64,000 bases of DNA from Margaritifera margaritifera (GCA_029931535.1 JAQPZY010001675.1:1417501-1481500), one strand, 5' to 3'; counted from the stretch's first letter, positions 1 through 12,498 are shown. The notes: a model not told the origin generated them from the letters alone. A program made the numbers and translations.

Positions 1-807
1 ACACAGAGAGAATAAGTATTCGTTGCTTTGAAATGAATTGTATACTTATATGTACATGTATCATATAGTGAGCACGTGGTAAAATTTAACTGTCTAGTGC
101 AATGTAGTCTAAAAATATAATATAAACCATTTTGATCGAAAGTATTGATCCATCTGAGGTGTGACTTAATCAATATCTATCCATATATCTGTCTGTTCAA
201 TTACCTATTTAGTTTGATCAATTAATTAACTAAATAAGTAATAAATTTTATTATTTGCTTGTGCGTAATTCTTCATTGATTTTTGAATTCATAGCCTTTT
301 TTCAAATATATAGGGGCGAATTGAGTATATATGTATTTCAAAATATAACATAATAATCTACTAACTGTATGGTTTCAGCAAAATCATACACTCTTTTAAA
401 TTTAGATATAAATCAATGCTTTTGCCGCTTATTTATTTATTTATTTATTTATTTTTTTCTTTCTCATATACATAAAGATCATAAAGTAATTATCGGAAAA
501 CACAAACATTGCCCTTGTTTGAATTATGCCCCTTGGACCGACTTGCCACATAATGGGGTCCGTTGATATACATGTACCGTGAAACCATTTGATGAGGTAC
601 CCAAGACGAGGAAATTTTATTCACGTGTATGCAAATAAGATAGTGGTTATCTTAAATCTCCTTTAGAACTTTCAGAACTACTACTGTAACAAGGACGATT
701 TTCGTAGCAAATCAAGGAGAGAAAATAATTTTTAGAGAAGTAACAACTATTAACAACTATTAACATCAGCAAATAATTTGCGTTTTTAAATCCATATTTC
801 TGCTGCT

Positions 808-840
<33 letters not shown>

Positions 841-903
841 AATAATAATAATAAGAAGAATAAAAATAATAAAATAGTAAAAATAATAATAATAATAATA
901 ATA
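808..903. repeat. AAC/AAT compound trinucleotide microsatellite
   Basis: AAC units run from about 808 to 838, AAT units follow to about 853, and a second AAT run ends near 903. An interrupted TTG/TTA tract follows to about 970. The 98-residue minus-strand frame across it is low-complexity Asn/Tyr/Val/Ile and is not a gene. Confidence 0.9.
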
Positions 904-1617
904 GTTTTCATTATTATCAGTATTATTGTTCTTGTTTTTGTTATTGTTGTTGTTCCTGCTGCTGCTGTTGTTGATAATTGAATCTGGAATGCAGTTGTCG
1001 AGCAAGAGGGCGATGGTGGTAGCGTATGAAACGACGACGATGATAATTAAAATAATTTGCAAAGAGATATACGTGTAGAATTAATCATGATATCAAAATC
1101 CAAAGATATGAAAGTGGATGATTTAAACTTAATTCTTGAGACTTACTTGAAACAAATGTTTGAACAAATTTTAAGCATGAAATTATTACAAATCTGTAAA
1201 ATTTATTTTTAAAAAAACATCACGCAAATTCAGTAGTAACTATTAATTTCGACATGTTAAATATTTTCATTGTTAAATTTAGGAAATATCGTGACAAAAA
1301 TTAACATGCCATTCTAAAAAGTCATATAATGGTTTATAAAATAATAAGAAGGTAGATACAAGGACTGGATCAAACGTTTACCAAATGTATTCACTCAAAG
1401 CGATATCCTATCACAAAAACGAAGACTTGTTCTCTAGTCACATTCTATCTCCCTTTTTGCTCTCAATGAATCCGTCAGTTGATCAGTTAGGTTCATTGTT
1501 TGTCCAAATTGAGAAAATGAAATATGTGACTCACCCACTGCGGTCAGAATTGCATATCGTATATAATTCTAGAAAATGTAATCATCAAAAGCTTACAAAT
1601 GAAATTCTCCAACAATC

Positions 1618-1618
<1 letters not shown>

Positions 1619-1699
<81 letters not shown>
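1619..1699. repeat. (TA)n microsatellite, about 40 units
   Basis: An uninterrupted TA run. It creates a spurious Ile-Tyr repeat in the open frame 1,385-1,747. Confidence 0.97.
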
Positions 1700-1702
<3 letters not shown>

Positions 1703-1839
1703 TGCATGTGTATACATAACCCAGCCACATTAGTAGGACTAATGTAAGGAAAAGCATGGCTTGATCGTAACCACGTGGTGCTGGTTACAAGTATAGCTCT
1801 GTTTCAGTTTCTTGCTCCCAATAAAACTGAGAATAAAGT

Positions 1840-1927
1840 CTTTAACCGTTAGACTAGCTGAAAGGGCGGAGTTTAACCGTCAGACTAGCTGAAAGGATGG
1901 TTTAACCGTCAGACTAGATGAAAGGGT
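1840..1927. repeat. Three-copy tandem repeat, about 29-33 bp units
   Basis: Three successive copies of a unit beginning TTTAACCGTCAGACTAG and ending in GAAAGG, with small length differences between copies. Confidence 0.8.
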
Positions 1928-2194
1928 TTATGCCTAGCCTTTCTCTTCTCACAAAGAGTTGTTATATATTGCAATAATAAATAAATAGCCATTTTTGCGC
2001 ATAAAGTTCAATCAAATTGCTCAATAAAATGTTTGATATTTTGTTCGCTTTTCACTAATTCATTAATGTTAAGAAAAGAACACTTCCTTTCTATGAGATA
2101 TCCTTCTGTTTTCGAGGCACTGCAAAGCATTTCATGTGCCGATGCGGCGTTAAACACAAGTCAATCAGTCGCTGTTATTATTACTGTCAACATT

Positions 2195-2198
<4 letters not shown>

Positions 2199-2248
<50 letters not shown>
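2199..2248. repeat. (TA)n microsatellite
   Basis: Uninterrupted TA run of about 25 units. Confidence 0.97.
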
Positions 2249-2250
<2 letters not shown>

Positions 2251-4469
2251 CACTTTGGGAAAGAAACGCTAGTTCATAGGTGATTTCAATCTTCACTTTG
2301 TTTTTTAGGAGGCATGGGGACATATTGCTTGACTGTGTGCATTTGCTGACATTTCATTATTTTTTTATTTTTTATTTTTTGTGTTGGTTTTCTTGTCTCT
2401 CCATAACGCACTGATATGCGAATAAGTAAATCGATTTCAAAGGCTCTTCTAATAGCAGACATATAATTAAATAATCTAAAAATGATCGAAAGTTTTTTTC
2501 TATTTTATTCTTTATAAATTGCAAGATATTCATATATGTGTGTAAACAGTTAATACAAATCAAAATAACATGATATATGTTTTCTTCTTCTTCCGTTTCT
2601 GATTGAAAATAGAGTTTGTCTCTTGAAACTCCGACGAAAAATTATCACCTTCTACTGCAAGTTGAAGTTTCTCTTATATGGTCTCTTTTTGAAACCAGCT
2701 ACAGACAACAAACTGCAATGAGGGTCACGTTTAAATTTCAGCGATGACCTACGCCATTGCAGTTAATATAGCATTATGCATCAGCATCTTTGCATGTACT
2801 GATGGTTTAGAAGCAACAGGCAATATACATGCATTCTTACATGACTGGGCGAGTGTTGGATGGTTTGACGTGTGCGTTTTTTGACCTAAGCTGTACTTAA
2901 AAACAGGAGTATTTGTTTTACTTATGCCGACGCAGGAGCAATCTAATGCGAGGTGCAGACAACAGTACGGCAAGATGGACGCTTCATTGATATTTTGGCT
3001 GAAAGTGGGAGAAGTCACGCGTATCTAATATCTTGCTTTGAACAGTGGATATCTGAGAGAATACGAACTCTAATTGTAATTTGCGTTTTGAAAGAATATA
3101 ATAAACGAATGAAACTATATGCCAAAATTTTATTCAAATCTACTTGTCCGATTTAAAGATAATTTCAAACATTCGTGTCTATGATCTGTGTTACTAGAGG
3201 CGCCATGATGGATATTGTCATGATGTTGCTAAGTAGAATTGGGTCTCACACCAATACATTGGTCTACCTCTTAGCCGTTGCAATAAAGTTTGCTTTGGAA
3301 TAGCTGAAAGCAAAAACCACACTGAACAACCATGTTAAACTAAGTAGTAAATAATGATGATGAATTCGGATTATGGAGATTACACGAAGAAACAATTTAG
3401 AAGGCTGTCAAATTTGTGAAACCTACTCCAGGAATCTACCAATTTTCACTACGACTAGATGACTTTTACTGATTCGTTACGTAAACTCAAACTTTTATCA
3501 AGACACTTTGAGATACTGCTAAGACATGTATTTTTAATATGACATCAAATTATATGCAGTTTATCTAAAATTTTACAAAAATCCACCAAAACCTCGATTC
3601 ACTTTCAGTCACTTTACAACTTGTCTATCACCAGAATCAAGGTACGAACTATTGCTACTACTTCCACAGATGGATAGCTTACTATTATGGCGGCATCCTG
3701 TGTGTCGGGAAATTTGTCAATGGCGGAAAGGGAAGTGAGAAACTATTCGTTACAAGAGTGGTGAAAAGCAACACTTTTGCAAATATCGAATTTTTTGGCA
3801 CATTCTTTATTTTTTGTTTATTGTTAACAAAAGCATCTATCGCTTTGTGGGATTGAGCGCTATATTCAACAGGTACATGACAGGGTCGTCTGGAGTTGTC
3901 ATTTTCATGTTTAACAAAGGCAACAGATACTGCGCTCAATTTGCTTTTTACTAAATTTTTCTTTTTTTCCTTTCTCGAAGTTGCAAATATTTGCCTAAGA
4001 AATCATAAGAGAATATATGCTACTGATAGATTAGCATTTTGTTCTCATCGTTAAAACATGACTCGGGCGTTCTAATAACAAAAGAAATGCTCGAAACACT
4101 CAGCGTTTATTGTTTTAGAAGTGGGACTCGGTCTCGGTGCGTGTTTTATTTATAGCTACAAAGCTAATCAAAGAATTGGTCTTTCCCAACAGGCAAACGC
4201 AGAATGTATTTACTGTTTCACAAAGCAAAAAAAAAAAAAAAAGAAAAAAAACCCGAAACAAACAAACAATGTTACATTATACCCAAGTCATCCGAAGTCT
4301 TTTCTAAGTGACCATAACATGAACAATTGCAAGTAGTAGTAAGAACGAGTCGACGAAAAAGTTATTTGAGTAAACTACAGATTATTATATTAGTCAAAAT
4401 ATTTTCCAAAAACCATGCAATATTTCAGGAAATTACCCCTACAATAAATTTTAATTTCCATCCATCCAT

Positions 4470-4950
4470 CACTCAATGGACTCAACGCCCGTTGGTGTAT
4501 AACGCATTTAATACAGTTTGTCTCCATAGCACACAGTCCTTTGCTATCCTGCTTAGAATATGTATATCTATATGGCACCATTCTTTAATATCGTCGAGCA
4601 ATGAAATGCTTGATCTTCCTCTTGCTGCAGTTCAATCCATCATTCCAATACTACACTGTGTTCTCCATTCTGCAGATATGCCCGAAAAAATTAAGCATTC
4701 GTTCCATAATCATCTATACAATGTCCCTTTTAGTTCCCACACGGTTCCTAATATCCACATTTGTTATCTTTTGTTGCCAGCAGATGTGTAGAATTCGTCT
4801 GTAGCACCTCATTTTAAAAGCCAATAACCTGTCTCTGTCTCGCTTCCGCAATGGCCATGTTTCGCTGGCGTACAAAACAACACCGAATACGCATGTCCTT
4901 ATCATCCCCAGTTTGATTTGTATACTGATCTGTTTGCTTTTCCAGATATT
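4470..4950 (-). pseudogene. LINE ORF2 C-terminal region remnant
   Basis: A minus-strand frame at 4,714-4,905 gives VVLYASETWPLRKRDRDRL followed by CYRRILHICW, the well-known region downstream of the reverse transcriptase thumb in RTE-type and related LINEs. A shifted frame continues with DIKEWCHIDIHILSRIAKD, the usual final block before the stop. At least two frameshifts are present. Confidence 0.83.
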
Positions 4951-5149
4951 GTTGAATCATGATATGACGCCTATTGCCTTTGCTATCCGTCTCCTGATCT
5001 CCTTGCACAGTCTTTATCCCATGTTAGCAGACTGTAAGATATTCAAACTCGCTGACGTTTTCGATCTTCATGCTTCCAACCTCCACTTCCGTTTCAATGT
5101 CTTCTCGTCCAAACACAATCGTTTTAGTTTTTCCCAATGTTAATCTTTA

Positions 5150-6130
5150 GTCGTGATGTTTCCCCCTTTCCTCCTTCTCTGCTTTTCTATATAAGGTCGA
5201 TGTCATCGGCAGACCTCAGATTATTGATTTAAAAAAGCCCTGTATTGAAACACCCGTCACATTGCTCTGTAAACCATCCATGGCTCTCTTCAGGTATGTA
5301 ATAAATGTAGTTGGAGATATCGGCTCACTTTGCCTTGTTCCCACCCATGTGCTAAACCACTCTCCAAGTTCTTTTCCAACTCATACAGCCGACTTCAAGC
5401 GTTCGCCGATATTCTAAAGCATCAGTATTAGTCTTCTACCAACGCCGTATGACTTAAGTATTGACTTAATCAGTATTAGTCTTCTACCAACGCCTTATGA
5501 CTTAAGTATAGTCCATATGACGTTGTATATGATGGAATCAAAAGCTTTCTGGAAATCGATGAAACAATTGTAAATGTGTCTGCACTTTTGATTGACTTCT
5601 CTCCTATCAGTCTCAGAATAAATATCTGGTGCACCTTGTTTCGGTCCTTCCTGAATCCTACCTGCTCCTCCGCTAAATATGGTTCCATTTGTGCTATGGG
5701 CCTTTCGAGGGGAACCATCATCAGCACCTTGCATATATGGCTCAGTAGTGCTATCGTCCTGTAGTTACTACATTTCTTGGGTAGTGTCACTATTGCGGAG
5801 CGCGTCCACTTATCAGGTATTAGCTCCTCGCGCCGTGCTTGGTTGCTCAGGTTGTAAATTTCTCTGGCAAGTACTTCTCCCCCAGCATGGATCATTTCGC
5901 CAGTGATACCATCAGTCCCAGCACTCTTCTTCTTTTTCAACCGTTTTTGTTGCTGTCTCTGCTTCTTCGTACAGAATATCGTCTTCCGCATCGTCGTTGG
6001 GCGGTGGATACATGCGTTCAAGTTCTGCTACTATTTCATTGCTATTTACACTGTCTTGATATAGATAACTACAATACTCAGTCCAGCGTTTTTTGGTCTC
6101 CTCCTTATCTTTGCAGCATCTTTCCATTCT
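5150..6130 (-). pseudogene. LINE reverse transcriptase domain remnant
   Basis: Reading from 6,130 downward, the minus strand gives the segment before the fingers (KKSAGTDGITGEMIHAGGE), then the NYRTIALLS block, then EEQVGFRKDR, all standard landmarks of non-LTR reverse transcriptases. Motif A survives as FIDFQKAFDS near 5,533-5,565, but in a different frame from the preceding block. Motif C appears as SADDIDL near 5,194-5,215, where Y/FADD is expected, so both catalytic aspartates remain visible. A 48-bp tandem duplication at 5,421-5,513 lies between motifs A and C and would add to the disruption. Pseudogene. Confidence 0.85.
5421..5513. repeat. 48-bp tandem duplication inside the LINE
   Basis: Two adjacent copies starting ATCAGTATTAGTCTTCTACC (5,421 and 5,469) differ at only a few positions. 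This is a secondary duplication in the dead element. Confidence 0.9.
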
Positions 6131-6479
6131 TATCTCTGACTTCCGATTGCATGGACTGCCACGTTCTGTTAATACGTTTGATCAGCCTATATGCTTCCCT
6201 ACATTTGTATTCGCAAACGTATGTTCTGACATTAACTCTGCAGCCACATCTCTTTGTTCTGTCTGGCAGATTCCCTGACTTCATTACACGACCGTCTATA
6301 TGTCGCAGCCATCTGATTTGATTCTTACCGCCTTTGCTTTATATGTCTCTGTTCTTTTGCCATTTCTAATGTCTGAACCGAGATCCACGGCTTATTAGGC
6401 TTGGTAGCTTTAGTGCCTTAATGTCCATCTTTGTATTATGTGTATGTCGTCCCTGTGTTTGCAGAGAACTGAACTAAGC

Positions 6480-7170
6480 TATGATTTGAAGAAATGTCTG
6501 CTCCCTAATAGGTCCGACAGTTGCGTACTGATGTTTCCCAGCGCCTATCCGCTAACAATAGGTCAATCATATTTGTGTGTTTCCCATTAGAAGGCATCCA
6601 CGTCTACTTTCTTGAACCCTTTTGTTGGAATCTAGTATTGCAGATTAGCATATCGTGTTTCGATGCAAATTCCAGCAGGTGTTCTACTCGCTCATTCCGG
6701 TCACCGTATCCATATCTACCCATCACATGTTCCCAGCCGACGTTGTCGTTCCCAACCTTAGCATTCCAATCCCTCACAATAATCTTCACGTCTTCTTTGG
6801 CAATTTGCCTAAGATTTTTTCCAGCCGCTCATAGAACTCTTTGACTGCATCATCTGTGCTGTCTGTAGTCGGTGCATAGATTTAGAATCACGGAGATGTG
6901 GAAAGGTGTTCCTTGGAACCTTTCTGCGATAATGCGTGCGTTCACCGGATTGTAACCAAGCAATGCTCTCCTGGCTCGTTTGCTCAAAAGAAAACCAACC
7001 CTCTAATTTGTTTCTTGTCTTCGCCAGACCAAATCACTTCTTCCCGGTTCATTTCTCCAGCGTCTGTCCATTGTCAATCCCAGAATGTCGTATTCGTATC
7101 GCGCCATTTCACTCCATTGCAGCTCCAGCTTTTCCGGACTCCACAGAGTTTGAACATTTTAGATGCAGAT
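6480..7170 (-). pseudogene. LINE endonuclease domain remnant
   Basis: In active elements this APE-like domain nicks target DNA to prime reverse transcription. The start reads TWNVQTL near 7,165, and a WNVRT-like start is the usual opening of this domain. A readable stretch at 6,604-6,789 contains VRDWNAKVG near 6,757-6,777; the family normally has GDFNAK here, so the Gly-Asp is changed to Arg-Asp and Phe to Trp while the Asp and Asn-Ala persist. The segment between about 6,790 and 6,880 is frameshifted. Downstream residues (HVMGRYGYGDRNERVEHLLE) match the loop after the motif in this family. Catalytic ability is very unlikely given the stops. Confidence 0.8.
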
Positions 7171-7390
7171 TGTCAGCTGTCGTACTGCAGTCTTAAGCCA
7201 ACTTTTCGACTCAGTACCAGATCCTCAGCTGGGTACGCATACCTTGTTTGGCCGGGCGACGCCCGAGCCGGCATACTTTTTGTTGTGTGTCTGTCATTGT
7301 GCGTTCGATTTCTGTTGTCTTTTCTTTTTGGGTATCTGCACTCCACCGCCAAACTTTCCTCCTTTTTCCAGGCTTGGGATATTTAATTTA

Positions 7391-7767
7391 ATTCTTTAAA
7401 ATTGTCAACAGGTATGATGAACATAATCGCCGCCACCATCACCATCAGCAAAGACAAAAACAGCATACCAAAGAATTACCAGTCATGTAGAATAGCTTAC
7501 AAATATCGTTCATAAGGATCTCATTGTATGAGTTGGACAATAAAAGCATAATTGCAAGTCAGTTCCAATGTCTATAAGAGCAATGGAATAAATATTGCTG
7601 ATTGCTCATTATTTGTTTTCGCAGTGCTGAAGTGCGATGCTGACTGTCACACAAACATGCGAAGAACACTTTCGTTGAATATGTAATTGATAATTATCAA
7701 GATCTAAATTCGCAACTTCGAGGTCTTTCCTACGGATCATACCTTATCATACCAATACTGATGGAAA
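7391..7767. other. No gene seen
   Basis: Unassigned AT-rich sequence between the LINE and the nested inverted repeat. Confidence 0.5.
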
Positions 7768-8043
7768 CTATTCGGACCACCTCGCTATTTACGAAATAAT
7801 GATTGACCGAGAAGTTGCGAATACATCGATTTATTTTGTCATTCGTAACTTCTCAGTCAATCCGACATTGAATCCAATTTTATATATAGTGGAGATGATC
7901 TGAATAGATTGCGGTTTCTATTTTTGTGGAGAATTTTCTGGCGAACAAAATGTATGATTTTTGTTTTCTTGGTAAATTACTGCGCCGACATACACTCGAG
8001 GCATATTTTTGTCTCACAGAAATAACCGAGGTGGTACGAATGT
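7768..8043. repeat. Nested inverted repeats (MITE-like or foldback element)
   Basis: An outer imperfect inverted repeat pairs about 7,768-7,798 (core GGACCACCTCGCTATTTAC) with about 8,016-8,043 (AAATAACCGAGGTGGTACG). Inside it, 7,801-7,861 forms a tight hairpin: GATTGACCGAGAAGTTGCGA pairs with the complement ending CTTCTCAGTCAATC across a loop of about 13 nt. Such structure is common in non-autonomous DNA transposons, but I see no clear target-site duplication. Confidence 0.6.
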
Positions 8044-8515
8044 AATATCAAGCTGTTTAATCTATTCATCAGTGAGTGGAGAGACCTCAGCTGCAGGTCA
8101 CCTGATATAGATTCATCGATCTAATTTTCGGTATACACCTTGCACTAATTATCTATATGTTGGATCTGGCGCTAGCAACAGATTTATTGCGAGATCATTT
8201 CGAAAAGGGAGATACATCAAACTTCCAGGATTCAGTGTTAAGACTGAAGAAAAGAGGAAAGTTATATAAATGTATAGTTCCAGTTATTGTCATGTATACA
8301 AAAGCAATGGGATTGAAACTAAGTTCCATGTATACACATTTTCTCGGATTTTGTTTTGCAAAATAAAACAATCTTATCTGGATCTATAGCAAAACTCTTA
8401 CAAGTTGTCAAAATATAGTTCTCTTTCTTGTGTGTCCATCTTCCATTCTTTCAAGTTTCTAAGTTTCGCAAAGGTACGGTGTTTACTCATTGTTTCAAAA
8501 GGTATTTCAGTTTAA
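8044..8515. other. No gene seen
   Basis: The 69-residue frame at 8,157-8,366 has no recognised motif, no signal of splicing and no homologue I can name. Confidence 0.5.
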
Positions 8516-9425
8516 GATGACTACGAGATCATTAGGCCTTTACTCATTTGACTACAAAATCATTAGGTCTTTATTCATATGACTACAAGATCATTGGGCC
8601 TTGACTAAGATGATTACGAGATAATTAAGCCTTTACTCAGATGACTACAATTGTGATCATTAGGCCTTTACTCAGATGACTACAAAATCATTAGACCTTT
8701 AGACAGACGACTACGAGATCATTAGTCCTTTACTCAGATGACTACAAGATCATTAGGCCTCTACTCAGATGACAACAAAATCATTAGACCTTTAGACAGA
8801 CGACTACGAGATCATTAGTCCTTTACTTAGATGACTACAAGACCATTAGGCCTTTACTCAGATGACTACAATTGTGATCATTAGGCCTTTACTCAGATGA
8901 CTACAAAATCATTAGACCTTTAGACAGACGACTACGAGATCATTAGTCCTTTACTCAGATGACTACAAGACCATTAGACCTTTACTCAGATGACTACGAG
9001 ATCATTAGTCCTTTACTCAGATGACTACGAGATCATTAGGCCTTTACTCAGATGACTACAAAATCATTAGACCTTTAGACAGACGACTACGAGATCATTA
9101 GTCCTTTACTCAGATGACTACAAGACCATTAGACCTTTACTCAGATGACTACGAGATCATTAGTCCTTTACTCAGATGACTACGAGATCATTAGTCCTTT
9201 ACTCAGATGACTACGAGATCATTAGTCCTTTACTCAGGTGACTACAAGACCATTAGGCCTTTACTCAGATGACTACAAGACCATTAGGCCTTTACTCAGA
9301 TGACTACAAGATCATTAGGCCTTTACTCAGATGACTACAAGACCATTAGGCATTTACTCAGATGACTACAAGACCATTAGGCCTTTACTCAGATGACTAC
9401 GAGATCATTAGGCCTTTACTCAGAT
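8516..9425. repeat. 31-bp minisatellite, about 29 units
   Basis: The unit is close to GACTACAAGATCATTAGGCC plus TTTACTCAGAT. Variants are structured: a subtype with TTTAGACAGAC recurs near 8,700, 8,792, 8,923 and 9,072, and a 7-bp insertion (AATTGTG) occurs in two units about 222 bp apart (near 8,646 and 8,869). This indicates amplification of multi-unit blocks. Confidence 0.95.
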
Positions 9426-9611
9426 ATAACAGGACATTTAGGCGCAGAGAAGATCTTGAGAAGATACTAAAATGTGAAAAAAGTATCTTTCTATACTTTT
9501 AATCGATTAATAGATAGATGGATGGATTGCTTGATTTATTTTGTCTACATGGTTGTTCCTTGTTATTATATAGATTCTGACCGATGTACATAGGGTGTTT
9601 AAATAAATACA

Positions 9612-9741
<130 letters not shown>

Positions 9742-9908
9742 TGGGTGGGATATATAGGTGGTTTGAGGGGTAGCTTTATGACACTAAAGAGGTGTGATGA
9801 TATCCAAAATTCTAGCCTACAAACGTATTACATCTTCAAAGTTTCCGTTTGAGGTTTGCGAAAATAAAGTTTTATTTGATGAGTAGAATTTCGTTGTTTC
9901 GCTAGACT

Positions 9909-10185
9909 TTGCTGAAAATGTGTCATTGGCAACCTACATGCAGATTGTGTGTACTTTGCTGCAAATGTGTCATTGGCAACCTACATGCAGATCGGGTGTA
10001 CTTTGCTGCAAATTTGTCATTGGCAACCTACATGCAGATCGGGTGTACTTTGCTGCAAATTTGTCATTGGCAACCTACATGCAGATCGGGTGTACTTTGC
10101 TGCAAATGTGTCATTGGCAACCTACATGCAGATCGGGTGTACTTTGCTGCAAATGTGTCATTGGCAACCTACATGCGGATTTTGT
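9909..10185. repeat. 47-bp minisatellite, six units, open in three frames
   Basis: The core CATTGGCAACCTACATGCAG starts at 9,924, 9,971, 10,018, 10,065, 10,112 and 10,159, an exact 47-bp period. Because 47 is not a multiple of three and the unit has no stop in any forward frame, three overlapping frames stay open (9,909-10,220; 9,920-10,264; 9,949-10,287). I read these as a by-product of the repeat, not as genes. Confidence 0.95.
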
Positions 10186-10289
10186 GTTTTACTCTTTACT
10201 CACTTGGAAGAAAGGATTGACTGGAACAGAAGTAACATGCGTTACTGTAAACAAGGGCAGGTAAGGACTCTCTCCATGATTTTATAAAC

Positions 10290-11514
10290 GGATCATATAA
10301 TCTTTCTTTAATTAGACCAGAGCTTATCACATCATTATACTGATTCATCCGTAAATATTGTAATAAACCTAGGTATGTGCTGTTTGTATTTACGTCTCCA
10401 TTTATAGAATTGTTAGACTATGAAGATTATTACTTTGATTATGGGGAGTCAGGGTCGGGAAGATATTTCGCTAACCGAGTAATTAGCCAATTTCTCGAGC
10501 ATTCACGAGACTTTATGACAGCATGGATTAATTTCGTCAAATTTCTTAACATGGGGAATTCTCTGGATATTTTTTAGCTGTACGTGCTTAGTAATTTGAG
10601 ATAGGAATAATTATTTGTACTGGGTGTTTGGGTCGTGTTTTGTATTCCACTGTGTGATGTACTAATATTCGGCTACGAAAATCTTACTGTATAAATCATA
10701 CAAATGTGAAACGAGGCAAACCATGCAAGTGTGAAGTTAGAGTTTTTGGCTGTGTGGTCATTAATTAATTAAAGAAAAATTATTATAGTGTTTGCGCGTT
10801 CAACATTTCAGTTGACAACGACTATTGTCTTGAGGTCCTTGGAAATAGGGGACACAATGGACTTCAAGCCAGACTCACGCAAGTGTTTTGATTCGCTCGG
10901 TAGAGAGACCCCTTGCCAGTAACAATTTGATAATCCTAATTAATATAGTGTACGTTTGTATTTTGTGAGCCCTGTTTTCACGACTGTAAGTTAAACAGGA
11001 GTCAACATCAGTTTTGTATTATTTTTTTTTAATATATAGAATATATTTCAGTCGGCAAGGAATTAAGGTTTGATAGAATCACTGACCAAAATATTATCAT
11101 TCGTATTTTGCATTTTATATAAGTGTTACTCTTCCAATCTCTCCACGTATTGCATTTAAATTTGTACATGTTTTATCTGTCAAGATATTTCTACAGAATT
11201 TCATACGCACATTTTCTAAGTGCTTTGCTTGGTGAAATCCTCATCCTTCATAATGCATTACAGAATTTACTAACGAATCAAAGAAATTACTCTTTGTCGA
11301 TTAGAGACACATTATATAAAATATTCTACAGCCTTTAGAAAAAGAAGAACATTATTCACTTAAAGATTTTTGTGTTCTGAACCATCCTCCATTTTAAAAA
11401 AAATGATAATTTTAAGATATTTAAAGAAGGAATCGACGACCTTGAGTAATTTGTTCTAAGTAAAATAGCATATTTGTTGTCAATGGTATAAATATCATAA
11501 CATAATATCCTGCA

Positions 11515-11515
<1 letters not shown>
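10290..11515. other. No gene seen
   Basis: AT-rich sequence. Frames at 10,377-10,577 and 11,123-11,338 show no domain that I recognise. Confidence 0.5.

Positions 11516-11577
<62 letters not shown>
11516..11577. repeat. (CA)n microsatellite
   Basis: Uninterrupted CA run of about 30 units. The minus-strand Cys-Val frame is an artefact. Confidence 0.97.
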
Positions 11578-11579
<2 letters not shown>

Positions 11580-11799
11580 GCCATCCATTCAGCTCAAATG
11601 GGCAACCAAAGTCGAAATTGCAAGTTCTTTTGACCTACAGAAACGTAAATGCTTTTAGGTAGGGTGAACTGTGGTTAAATTTTCCTCACTATACTTCCTA
11701 TCAGTGCTGATAATGAAGCAAGCTAACAGAGGCGGAAAATTAAACAACCAGTCACATTAATTTATAATTTCTCGAATGGACGTAAAGGAAATAACTAAT

Positions 11800-12015
11800 T
11801 GTTCGGAGAGACCTTTTGTTTTGCAAGTCTCACAAGTTAACACAGGGTAGCACCGAGCATTAGTTAACTACCGAGACGAATCGGACGAAATAATTGTTAT
11901 TTCTGATTCCAATGATTGCCTTGGTTTGGCCAAATAAAATTCGTGATTAATCGACGTTTCGGCATGTTAGGCGATTTAATAACCTGACACTTGCTCGCCT
12001 TTAAAGGACGCAGAT
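11800..12015. repeat. Interspersed repeat, copy 1 (unsplit)
   Basis: By eye, 11,828-11,872 (GGGTAGCACCGAGC core) matches 58,818-58,860 at about 75%, and 11,900-12,015 (TTAAAGGACGCAGAT core) matches 61,225-61,345. In this copy the two parts are adjacent; in the other they are separated by about 2.4 kb. Family unknown. Confidence 0.65.
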
Positions 12016-12085
12016 TTCTTCTTTGATGATCAGTATTACTGTGATAGATGTTGCTTCAATTTATCGAAAACTTGTATCCTTCGGC

Positions 12086-12175
12086 ACACACACAGAGACA
12101 CACACACAGACACAAACACACAGACACACACACAGACGCACGCACGCGCACAGACAGACAGACACACACACACTG
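12086..12175. repeat. Imperfect CA/CAGA-rich microsatellite
   Basis: ACAC units are interspersed with CAGA and CGCA variants. Confidence 0.9.
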
Positions 12176-12498
12176 TCCTTACAATACGTTCATTGTCCGA
12201 AACATACGTTTATAACGATATTCTGTACAAATAATACACAGTTATAGCGATACTCGTCTAAAGGTTCCTTCAGGCAGTTAAATAATTTATATCACCTGTT
12301 GTACAAATATATAGGTATGAGTATATATTTTTGGGTTCTTAAGATATACTTTTATCCGCAGACTTTTGCATAATATAGAAGCTATATGAGAAGATAGAGT
12401 AAATATGTTTCTCCTTATAAATCAAAACAAATAATAAGAGTTACTTTTAAATGTCAAAACATTATTCACTTTAAAGGTTACAGTAATATCTCTCATGA

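Larger units (their letters stand above)
1..4455. other. AT-rich non-coding stretch with microsatellites
   Basis: I see no gene here. Short open frames such as 2,953-3,156, 3,685-3,939 and 4,121-4,336 have no recognisable motif and no support from a second frame or a splice pattern. The stretch holds the simple repeats listed separately (TTTA, AAC/AAT, two TA arrays), a three-unit tandem repeat near 1,840-1,927 and an A-rich tract at about 4,228-4,252. Confidence 0.6.
4456..7390 (-). mobile_element. Degenerate non-LTR retrotransposon (endonuclease + reverse transcriptase LINE)
   Basis: Read on the minus strand, this segment gives, in order, an APE-type endonuclease (about 7,170 to 6,480), a reverse transcriptase (about 6,130 to 5,150) and the C-terminal region typical of such ORF2 proteins (about 4,950 to 4,470). 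The 3' end seems to lie at 4,456-4,472, where minus-strand GGAT units form the short tandem tail often seen in RTE-like elements. Length (about 2.9 kb) is close to a complete compact element, so this copy is broken rather than severely truncated. Many stops and frameshifts separate the domains, so it cannot encode a working protein. Domain order and size suggest the RTE clade, but that is inference. The 5' boundary is uncertain because similarity fades beyond about 7,200. Confidence 0.82.

Noticed and set aside
1385..1747. Open frame with long Ile-Tyr repeat
   Set aside because: Its length comes from the (TA)n array, which has no stop in the frame. The same applies to frames at 2,033, 13,099, 13,178, 14,842, 28,245, 31,116 and 63,747.
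4327..4791. 154-codon plus-strand frame
   Set aside because: Most of it is antisense to the LINE C-terminal region.
5576..6321. Plus-strand frames at 5,576-6,321 and 6,521-7,399 as genes
   Set aside because: They are antisense shadows of the minus-strand LINE, whose conserved motifs account for the sequence.
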